Positions 27,175 through 36,065 of a DNA stretch of 64,000 nt are shown here, piece after piece; the first letter of the stretch is position 1; each line of letters starts with the position of its first letter. The stretch is from the NCBI GenBank assembly GCA_013396915.1, contig VWZL01000429.1, positions 124,001 to 188,000 on the forward strand, read 5' to 3'. This DNA comes from Stercorarius parasiticus. Its lineage: Eukaryota; Chordata; Aves; Charadriiformes; Stercorariidae. The notes under the pieces were generated by a model. It searched no databases and was not told the origin of the DNA. It was given only the letters and a program-made list of their open reading frames with translations. The position numbers and the translations under genes were made by a program.

Positions 27175-27862
27175 AGGTGATTCTGCCCCTCTACTCCACT
27201 CTGGTGAGAGGACCTCCAGGGGTACTGCGTCCAGCTCTGGGGCCCCCAACAGCTGAGGCTTATTCATGACAAATACCCTGACATGGAATGCAGAGGAGAG
27301 AATAAAAAAAGTTGTTGTGCTTTAACTCACCACCCGTGACATCCTGCCTGGAGTACTGAGTCCAGCTCTGGGGCCCCCAACATAAGAAGAACATGGACCT
27401 GTTGGGGAGAATCCAGAGGAGGACCATGAAGATGATCAGAAGGTTGGAGCACCTCTCCTGTGAAGGCAGGCTGAGAGAGTTGGGGTTGTTCAGCCTGGAG
27501 AAAAGAAGGCTATGGGGAAAACTTACAGTGGCTGTACAGTACCTAAAGAAGGTCCTACAGGAGATCTGGAGAGGGTCTCTTTATCAGGGAGTATAGTAAT
27601 AGGACAAGGGGTAACAGTTTTAAACTGAAAGAGGGGAGATTTAGTTTAGGTATTAGGAAGAAATTCTTTATTCTGAGGGTGGTGAGACACTGGAACAGGT
27701 TGCCCAGAGAAGTTATGGATGCCCCATCCCTGGAAGTGTTCAAGGCCAAGTTGGACAGGGCTTTGAGCAACCTGGTCTAGTGGGAGGTGTCCCTGACCAT
27801 GGCAGGGGGCTTGGAACTAGATGATCTTTAAGGTCCCTTCCAACTCCAACCATTCTATGATT
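27175..27862 (+). mobile_element. CR1 LINE, composite copy B interrupted by a non-CR1 segment
   Basis: 27175-27251 is CR1 sequence (TCTGCCCCTCTACTCCACTC through CCAGCTCTGGGGCCCCCAAC). It is followed by about 80-95 bp that is not CR1 (27252 to about 27335), then CR1 again from about 27335. The second part repeats the stretch CCAGCTCTGGGGCCCCCAAC (27362-27381) and runs to the 3' end at CCATTCTATGATT. The ORF2 C-terminal frame is visible at 27393-27596 ([30 protein letters not shown]) and then breaks. The non-CR1 segment and the following roughly 130 bp match copy A (11391-11990, opposite strand) with only a few differences. Confidence 0.92.
27252..27335 (+). repeat. Non-CR1 segment shared with CR1 copy A
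   Basis: The segment starts GCTGAGGCTTATTCATGAC and includes GACATGGAATGCAGAGGAGA, a run of seven A, and GTTGTTGTGCTTTAACTCAC. It differs at about three positions from the reverse complement of 11910-11990. I do not recognise it as part of the CR1 consensus. It could be 5' flank of a truncated CR1 source locus carried along by retrotransposition, or a fragment of another repeat. Confidence 0.7.
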
Positions 27863-28199
27863 TTCTTGGGGGAAGAGAAAAAATTTCACAAAATGTAGAA
27901 TCCCTCATCAATTTAATGCTGAGTGTGTTGTATTGTTCCATAGAATTTTATATGGTGGCTCAAAAGGTTACACAACTCTTATCACCCAGTATTAAAACTA
28001 CAGTGGTTTTTAGTAATTTCTGTGAGACCCTTTTGGCTTCATGGCTCTTACAATGTATAAATCTTACCTTTTTGGCTTCAGTTCTCTTGCAGCATTTTGG
28101 TCTTTCTTGGCAACACCAAAGCAAGACAATATCCGACTTTAATGTCTGAACATTTTCCCTGTTGAAATTTACCCAAATATTAATTTCCTCTCTACTCTT

Positions 28200-28370
28200 G
28201 GTGTTTACATGCATCAAATATTTGAAGACAGTTATCATGTTCCTTCTTATGCGTCACTTAACCTACAGTATACATATTTTGCTCCTTTAATCTTTCTTCA
28301 TAAATCAATTTCGCTATACCCCTTAATCATGCATGTGAATCCGCTTTGAAATCCTTCCAATATCAAAACC
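28200..28370 (-). mobile_element. Ancient CR1/L3-type LINE remnant
   Basis: The plus strand reads CAAATATTTGAAGACAGTTA, TCATGTTCCTTCTTATGCGTC, TTTAATCTTTCTTCATAAAT and CCTTAATCATGCATGTGAATC. The order matches the reverse complement of the ORF2 C-terminal region in old amniote CR1/L3 elements: 'ATTTGTAGACTGTTATCATGTCCCCCCTTAGTCTTC..TTTAATCTTTCCTCATAGG..CCTCTAATCAT'. It is far more diverged than the other CR1 copies, lacks an intact frame and is likely shared across amniotes. Confidence 0.65.
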
Positions 28371-30645
28371 TTTTGTTTATTCTTTCAGATGCTTTGCTTT
28401 AAAAAGTTCGTAATTTCAAATTTATTTAGGCTCACAAGGGAAATGCCAAAAATAATATAATAACATTTGATACAAATAAATAATAGTAACTAATAATTCC
28501 TGCTTTCCTTAAGTTTCAGCATGTAACAAACATACCCAAATAAAGCTAATGTATATTACAAGTTATTCCCCCTTTTTGTTTGCAATTTGTTCTGGATTTT
28601 CATAGTGCAACACAGTGTAACTTTACTGCACTAAAAGTCAGGATGGCATTTATTTTACCTGACATTCAGATTCTGCAATTTTCTGATCTCAATACTTAGA
28701 GACCAATTGACCTATTTTAGATTGCTACCTCAAAATCAGATGAATCACAGCATTGACTACACTGACTATAAAGAGAGTCTGAGACACTCAGAACCCAAGC
28801 CCAAATAAACCTGTGCTGTCAGAGGTCTACATACATAGACTTTTGTATTTAGTCAGTTGATTTCCACCCTCAACGACATCTTCACATCACATTACTTGAC
28901 AAAATATGAGAGGACCAAAGGAAGTTCACTACTCTATAGCATAAAATAGTTCTTCCTCCAAACCAGGTTAGTCAAAGTAGTGTATTTATCTTGGGATCTC
29001 CAGGGTTTTTGCTGTAAGAAGCAGCTTTGTGTCTAACTGCAGTCTAGACAATGCTGAGATGGGAAAGCTCTCAGTAATTAGATATCAAGACCCCCAAGGC
29101 ACTAGATCATTCTCTCAAGGAACAGAGTACTTGAGAAGTTAGCATCAGAGTCAAAATTTACACAGAGACATACACACAATATAATTAGAAGATTAAGGTA
29201 AAATTAAGACACTGCCTTTGGGAAAGTCTGTCTCTTAATTGGCATTAAGATGATTAAACCTGCCACATCAGATACTTTTGCTAAATTGAAGATCTTAAGA
29301 GGATGAGAATTATAAATAGGAGTTTGTTTTCTTAAGTCCTAAAGAAAAGCCAGTAAACTGGTATATTTCTTGTCAAAAAAATAATGATCAAAAAACTGCT
29401 GCTTTTAATCAGTCCCTCCAAAAATGTTAAGGTAGGTTTTCCTTCTTAAGATAACATATTGTTCCTTAGGGAAATATTTACATCCTAGGAGCTTCTGTCA
29501 AACATTTTTTCCCTAACCAACGAGCATAAGACTTCTAATTGGAAGTGATCTACAAAACACTTACAGATGTCTTGTAAATAGTGAATGTCCATTATCTGCA
29601 ATTAGCAGAGCCACCTCATTGCAACCTCAGCAGTTTGGAAGAGCTGCTCCTCTGCAGGGTTGTGCTCCTGGAAGCACAGGGAGACTGGAGGTCACCACAC
29701 AACCACAAGACTCTAGAAGTAATGCTATCATTTCTGTGGAGCTCAGGGTAAATACAGCACTTCCTTGGAAGAGCTTTTGAAATATCACTGTGAGCTTCTG
29801 AGGGAACTGCAGCAACATAGTGAAAGACATGCGAGTCATGCCTGTGAACAGCAGGCAGTAAGCTCAGCAAGGGGTGGTGGGCCTTATTTTACTAGTAAAA
29901 CATCTTCCTACATGAAAAATAAAGAGCTTTTTTTCCCCCTCAACAGTGTAAGACTATGACTTCTGCACATGATAAAACAATTGGTAGTGCGATATTGTTC
30001 AGACATTTGTAAACCTGACATGGGATTCTGTGTTACTTCTTTTGTTGGATTTAAAATTAGTCCACTATTCTAACTGTAGTGACAACCAACGATCAATCTG
30101 TTTTTGTAATAAACGACAGCAAGTCATACCATTTAATTAAAATAAAATGCCAGTAACAGATTATATTCTTTTCAGTGTTTTAAAGTCTTTCACAGATAGA
30201 AAAAAAATAATATTTTGAAATATAGGCTTGTGCTTCTTTTCCATTTCTATTTTAAGACTAAAAAGCACAGAAAGATGGAGAGACAAGTAAAAATGATAAC
30301 TGTCAAATATTCTTAAGACCCTGAAAGTTTTTCAAAGGTTTCACAAGAACATTCTAGTCCCTATAAAAATAAAACGTAGTAGAAAAAATTTGTTAGAGAA
30401 ACATAATTACTAACCTGCTATAGATATTTCCCTCTTTATTTTACCAATTTCCATCGTAAAATCAGGATCTTTGCACTAACTGCATTTCTTTAAATTATCC
30501 CCTATAAGTTAGCTTTGCAATATTCTTTCTCCCACATTTTCAGAACTGAAAATGGTCAGGACAAGCTAAAGAATTACATCGAATATAGTTGGTAAATATT
30601 AGAATACATAAACACAGTTTGGAAAAAACCTTTATTTCCCATTAT

Positions 30646-30661
30646 CTCTGCCGCGGCAGAG
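30646..30661. repeat. Perfect 16-bp palindrome containing CCGCGG
   Basis: CTCTGCCGCGGCAGAG is its own reverse complement. It contains two CpG inside an otherwise A+T-rich, CpG-poor stretch. It could be a binding site for a dimeric protein, or chance. No hairpin loop is present, so it is not an RNA stem by itself. Confidence 0.7.
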
Positions 30662-31499
30662 GAATTAAAAAATGCAAGTATGGCATTCAAGTAGAGGTTT
30701 AATAAAGAGAATAAACTGACCTTCAGAGTCAGGAATTTGTTTTCTTTGCTTTTCTGCAAGGGCATAGAGTCATATATAAAAAATAAGCCTTTTAAAGAGT
30801 TTTTAATTATCGTCATAAAAGGGTTGGCAAAAATAAAGGTAGACTTTGCTTTTGAACAGGGCCCAGCTAGCAGTTTACAACTGGAGCTATGTTTTAGCAT
30901 AGCAATGTATACTGCAGTAGAGTAAAAAAAGAATAAAGTGAGGTAAAGATACATGTTGACCATACATCAAGTACACTCAGAACTTCATTGCACCTAATTC
31001 TAAGTGTTCAAGAATATCAAATGCTTAACAGTGATGCATAAGGAAATATTAGAAGAGCAATCAAAAAGGACCCCTAAAGGATTAAAGAAAACAGAAAGTA
31101 AACAAATCAGAGGGCTAAAAAACAGATAAGAGCAGCAAAATTAAGATATTACAGATTATGGAATTACAAAAAATGTTTTCAAAATATTTAAGAAAAAAAG
31201 CTCACTGAAGAACACAGTAATGCCTAAAGAGGATCATTTTTATGGGATGAGACAGAAAGGGCTGGAAAATTTAAACAAATTTTTCACATAGATTATCAGA
31301 AAGAAAAATTATAGGTAGATGGCAGACCTGTACACATGCAGGTATACCTTTCCTGAGGCAGAGAAATGGAAAAAAAAATTGAAGTAAACAGAGAACGTAT
31401 CTGAAATATTACAGATAGCGATCTGAATGTGTATCAGATGAAATAGTTCCTCGGTGTTAAGGCATACCCACTTCACAATTCACAGAAAGGGACAAAATC

Positions 31500-31612
31500 A
31501 GTACTACTCCTCACAAGAGTAATTTAAATCACTTCACCATTCAAATAACTTTTTCCTTACGTTTCAAACATTCCTTTGAAATCAACTGGGCTGTTCACAT
31601 GAGTAACAGCAG
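31500..31612 (+). repeat. Old amniote interspersed repeat remnant
   Basis: TTTGAAATCAACTGGGCTGTT is followed by CACATGAGTAAC, and preceded by CTACTCCTCACAAGAGTAA. The pattern 'CCATTGAAATCAATGGGACT..CACATGAGTAA' is typical of an old dispersed family common in reptile and bird genomes. The family name cannot be settled by eye. It abuts the CR1 at 31632. Confidence 0.4.
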
Positions 31613-31631
31613 TGGGACTATGGAGAAAAGG

Positions 31632-32030
31632 GTGAAAGGCTGAGGGACCTGGGTCCTTTTATTCTGGAAAAAAGAAGACTGAGGGGGGATCTTATCAATG
31701 GTTATAAATACTTCAAGGGTGGGTGTCAGGAGGATGGGGCCAGGCTCTTTTCAGTGGTGCCCAGTGACAGGACAAGAGGTAGTGGGCACAACCTTGGACA
31801 TACAAAGTTCCACCTAAACATGAGGAGGAACTTCTTTACTTTGAGGGGGGCAGATCCCTGGCACAGGCTGCCCAGAGAGGTGGTGGAGTTTCTGTCTCTG
31901 GAGACATTCAAAACCCGCCTGGACGCGTTCCTGTGCGACCTGCTCTAAGACGACCCTGCTCTGGCAGGGGGGTTGGACTAGATGATCTCCAGAGGTTTCT
32001 TCCAACCCCTACCATTCCATGATTCTGTGA
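31632..32030 (+). mobile_element. CR1 LINE, 5'-truncated copy of an older subfamily
   Basis: The copy runs from TTTTATTCTGGAAAAAAGAA to a clear CR1 tail (GGTTGGACTAGATGATCTCC, then CCTACCATTCCATGATTCTG). It encodes degraded ORF2 C-terminal motifs in the frame at 31754-31948 ([41 protein letters not shown]). It uses the 'CGACCTGCTCTAAGACGACC..CTCTGGCAGGGGGG' version of the 3' region, which differs from copies A, B, 25480, 33605 and 58891. It therefore belongs to a different CR1 subfamily. Confidence 0.93.
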
Positions 32031-33604
32031 AAAGGAAATTTAGTGGCTTTCTAGAGAAACTAGCGGAGCTGAGCAAGAAAGGGCCTGGTGAAATCCTTCT
32101 CACAGCATGTCTCTAAAGAAGCAAGAGCTGGGTTCAACTCAGAGAAATACTCTCTTTCTGGCATATTTTAGTGATATCCTTTCACCCAGGAAAGTAATTT
32201 TCTTCAAGCCCAAACACAGAAAAATGTGTTTATAGGAGTGATGTATTACAAAAGCAATACAGCATAGCTAAATTCATCAAATTATGGAAGAATAGCTATT
32301 GCAGTGAAAGTGAGAGAATCTTCTAATGAAAAACAGAAGTTTCATCTCAGAAGAAAAGTGATAAACTCTGCTAGCCTGGATTTGAGTTTAAACTCCTACA
32401 AGTAACCATCTGTCATATTTTTAGCTACATCTCTAAAGGAGTTCTGTAACTTCAGTCTGAAAAATGCGAAAGACAGACACATATTTTCAGCCAAAATAAA
32501 GCCAGAGCCAGCAGTAATTTTAATTCTCTTCACTCAATATTGTTTTGGCTATGAGAGTATGTGTAAAATGGATGTGGTTGTAGCCACAATGGCCCAGGGA
32601 TGTATAGGGTTCATAGCATGAGCAAGTTGCTGAGGAAGAGTTTGCATGCTTAAAAGATTGTGTTTACTTCCAGCTGTAGTGCTTCCTGTAGCAAAAGTAT
32701 TTCTCTCTCTCCTTCCTAATCTTACTCTTCCCTAAAAATCTTAGGTTGGGAAGCAATGAGACGCCTCATAAGCCCTTTGTGAAAGAAGTTCCAGTGGAGC
32801 ATAAACTAGAGCAATTCAACTTTGGATCCCTGAGAAGGAGACAAGAGTTTTGGAAAGACCTCCCTGCTCTGCACCTCTGCAGGAGCCCTGCTCTCTCCTG
32901 GCCCGGGCAGGAGTCTCAGCTCTGCCTTCTGGCTGAAGAGAGGCCAGGAGAGGCACATGGATGTTTGCTTTCTGCTTGTTGCTTGAAAACCTAGTCTTTG
33001 TCTCCTCTGGGGAGAGAAAGGTCATGTTGGCTGGATGCATCTCTCTGCATCTACAAAGAGAAACTGAAGTGGGTTGTCTGGAAAGTGCCTGCATGCTGGG
33101 AGGTGGGAAACTAGCTTGGGCTATTTGATTTCACCTTTGTTCAGCAAAACAGGGCTTTGAACTTTCTTATAAGCAGAGTTCCTTCAAAGAGAGATGACTC
33201 CACTACCAATCTTTCCACCAGAGGAATAACCCAAACTTCCAAACTTTTAACCAGACAATTGTATCAAGAGCAGTCCAAAAACAAAAGGTAAGGCAGTGAT
33301 TACAAACAACTGCTAAGATATTAATTACACACAAGGTCTGACAGACTACAGGTCAGTTTTAACCTGACACTTGTTAAAATCTTGGTATTGATCAAAATAA
33401 CTTGTAAACACAATAGCTGAAAAGCAAATAAATACCTTAAGCATAACCCTGTGCCTTCTGTCCAATCAGGTACAAAAAGCATGTGTTTCTAGTCTGTGAA
33501 GTAAAACAGTTATAAGTACGAACACTGTGTCTACAGGGACAAGCATTATTCAGAAGAAGCATTGTTAAAGTAGTCAACATGATTATTGAAATCCATTCCC
33601 AATT
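32031..33604. other. Non-coding DNA between two CR1 copies
   Basis: No gene is recognised. A G+C-richer patch at about 32810-32960 carries overlapping open frames on both strands (82 and 92 codons) with no family resemblance, as expected where stop codons are rarer. The rest is A+T-rich and featureless to my reading. Confidence 0.55.
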
Positions 33605-33885
33605 TCATAGAATCATAGAATTGTTGGGGTTGGAAGGGACCTTAAAGATCATCTAGTTCCAACCCCCCTGCCATGGGCAGGGACATCTCCCACTAGATCA
33701 GGTTGCTCAGAGCCCCGCCCAGCCTGGCCTTAAAAACTTCCAGGGATGGGGCTTCCACCACCTCTCTGGGCAACCTGTTCCAGTGTCTCACCACCCTCAT
33801 GGTGAAGAACTTCTTCCTAACGTCCGGTCTGAATCAACCCATCTCTAGTTTTAATCCATTCCCTCTAGTCCTACCATTACCNAGT
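33605..33885 (-). mobile_element. CR1 LINE, 5'-truncated copy ending beside an N
   Basis: CATAGAATCATAGAATTGTT, GGGGTTGGAAGGGACCTTAA and CTAGTTCCAACCCCCCTGCC are the reverse complement of a well-preserved CR1 3' end. The match runs through CCTCTAGTCCTACCATTACC and stops at the ambiguous base at 33882. Sequence after that point is not obviously CR1. At only about 280 bp this is one of the least diverged copies, so it may be relatively young. Confidence 0.93.
33882..33882. other. Single ambiguous base (N)
   Basis: It is the only N in the window and sits exactly where the CR1 match ends. It may be a base that could not be called, or a joint made by assembly or polishing within a repeat. Sequence just to the right should be treated with care. 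Confidence 0.95.
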
Positions 33886-35574
33886 TCTACCTCCAGAGAC
33901 ATCTGAACAAGATAACAAAATATTAAAAGAGCAAACAAAATTAGCATTTCCCTTTTCAGCCTGTTACCAAGTCAGTTGATCTGTGAAGGATAACTGTATA
34001 TCTAAAAATTATAGCAACAAGAACTAAAAAGACAAGGGTCTATCACCAGCCTGAGACAAAAAAATACTGATGAAGCATTCCTGAATAGTAAGTGCCTGAA
34101 ACAAAAGAAAATTAAAAATCCATTTTGGCATTTCTAATATACTTTTTTTCACTGTTTCTGTGGGAATGAGGAGAAACAAACATTTGAGTATAACTCAAAC
34201 TTTATGTGAATGCCCTCATTACTGGACTGAGAGACTACTAGCTCTTCCTCCTCTTCCAGGTAGTGAAATTTGCTTCACGCCACTCCATGTTATACACCAC
34301 CTCAGTGCTATCCAGTTGTCTTTTCTTTTATTTAATACAGCAGTTTCTGCTAGAATTTCACTTACAGTTTGGTTTTGTTATTTAATTTGCCAAAAACCTG
34401 AAAAGAAAAGACATTTTGGGTTAACGCATAAATGGTTTATGCAACTATCAATGAACCAAAAAACCAGATGCTTTATAGACAACTGACTGTATCATACCCC
34501 TTTCTTCATCTTAATTATTTTTCCTGTTCTACTGTAAGATTTTAGTGAAAACACTATTAATATGAAATGAGTATATGGCATTGAGAGCAGAGGTAAAAAA
34601 TTGTTCAATTAGAAAGCTGCTTCTTAACTCACATGTTAACTGAGGCTACTAAGTAGCTCTTCATGAACTCTTCATCCCCTACTGAAAGGGAAGGTTGAAA
34701 TTGGGAGACAGGTTGCACTTGTTAGTGGGCACTTTTGGTTTTTCCATTAGTTTAAAAGCTTTTTATTTGCCTAATTGTAGCTAATTAGTACCATTTGGGG
34801 GACACAGCAGAAAAGCCATGATTTTCTCCCTCACCGAATGGTCAGAGTGTATGTGGGAGACCAAAGTCTAGAAGGATATTTGTGATTGTGACCTATTCTC
34901 ATTATCTGTTTCCATTCTAAGTAACATCAGTACAGAGTTTTATATTATGTGAATGAATATTTAAAGTGAAATTATAGCTTTCAGTGGCAAATTACAACTA
35001 GATGTGACCAAGAGAGGATTAAGCCCATCATTTTGCTTAAGAGCTCAGATGGTTGGAGTAATTGGATGATAGCTGTAGGGCATCCTTTTGGTCTATAATT
35101 AGGTCATTTCTTTCTCATCCCCTAACGGTGTGTATAATTACAAATTAATTTGAAATCCCACTGTGAGTAAAGAAAATCAGTTTAATATAATGGAAGTGCA
35201 AAAGCCACAGGATATTATTTTTTAAAAGATTTTTAGTGTTTATGCCACAATACTCAGTCTGGCCCAAAGCTATATCCCGACGGACTGCAGGGCTCATATT
35301 TGGTTTCTTTCTTAACTTTTATACGGACATGGATAAATTTTTTCCCTTCAAATAAATGACATGTCATAGCACCACACTTCAGAGTTTGTCAGCAGGTGTC
35401 AACAGCACAAAAAGTTGGGGGGAAAAGCTGAAAACCAGTCACAACACTTTTGATAGGCAACAGTACTGTCAGAGGACTTACAGGCAGCGCTAAACAGGGT
35501 GGTCTAGTCAGCCATTTTATTCTTTAGTCCTGCCATTATTTGCTTGCCATTTAAAATGTTTTTTTCTGCTTTTC
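33886..35574. other. Non-coding, A+T-rich; candidate conserved element near 34690-35190
   Basis: No gene is recognised; the 108-codon frame at 34160-34486 (+) resembles nothing known. The stretch 34690-35190 is repeat-free and dense in homeodomain-type TAATTA/TAATTG words, for example CTAATTGTAGCTAATTAG at about 34772 and AATTACAAATTAATTTG at about 35137. That texture is common in developmental enhancers of gene deserts. The regulatory reading is inference. Confidence 0.4.
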
Positions 35575-36065
35575 CCCTGAAAGCGTTAAGCACTGCACAG
35601 CCCCGCAGCTAGCATACCTGCTCCCGTGTGCCGCAGGAGCTCACCCCTTTCGTCTCCTGGCTGAGGTATGCTGCTGGCAAGTTCCGCTTCCCTTCCTTTA
35701 TCACGACGCTGTGGTCGGATGCGTGAGACCTCCTGCCTGCCTTAATGCCGATGCAGGTAAAAACACGCACTCCTGACAAATGGATAACCCCAACCAGATC
35801 CGCAGAGACAATGTTTTGACTTGCTGAACTTCCTCTTTCACTCAAGGGACAAACGTGTTTTCATCTCTCCCCAGAAATCTTGAAAGGGGTCGGTGAGAGG
35901 GTCCCAGGTGTGATCTGAGCACCGGGGATGTCGGCAGCGAGCCGGGGGCCACGCGGGGTGGGCAGAAGAGCAGAAGAAAAGACCGCCAGTGCAGAGAACA
36001 AGGGTATTGAGATTTGATCGTATTTGTAGGTGTGTTGTAAAAACTGTAGAACATCCCACGCCGTT
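35575..36065. promoter_or_regulatory. CpG-rich, island-like patch
   Basis: By eye about 20 CpG fall in roughly 490 bp, against very few in the surrounding kilobases. The densest parts are about 35575-35770 and 35890-35965 (CACCGGGGATGTCGGCAGCG, then GCCGGGGGCCACGCGGGG). A good splice-donor-like sequence on the plus strand, ATGCAG|GTAAAA, has its exon-side end at 35756. On the minus strand open frames of 70-96 codons cross the patch, but none resembles a known protein. It could be the promoter and first exon of a non-coding RNA or of a distant gene, or a G+C-rich relic of an unrecognised repeat. Confidence 0.4.

Larger units (their letters stand above)
27863..31499. other. Non-coding DNA with an ancient CR1/L3 remnant
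   Basis: No gene is recognised; the longest frame is 129 codons (minus, 30574-30963), hydrophobic and unrecognised. An ancient CR1/L3-like remnant at 28200-28370 and a perfect 16-bp palindrome at 30646-30661 are listed separately. The part at 29600-29880 is slightly G+C-richer, with overlapping frames on both strands and no family resemblance. Confidence 0.5.
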
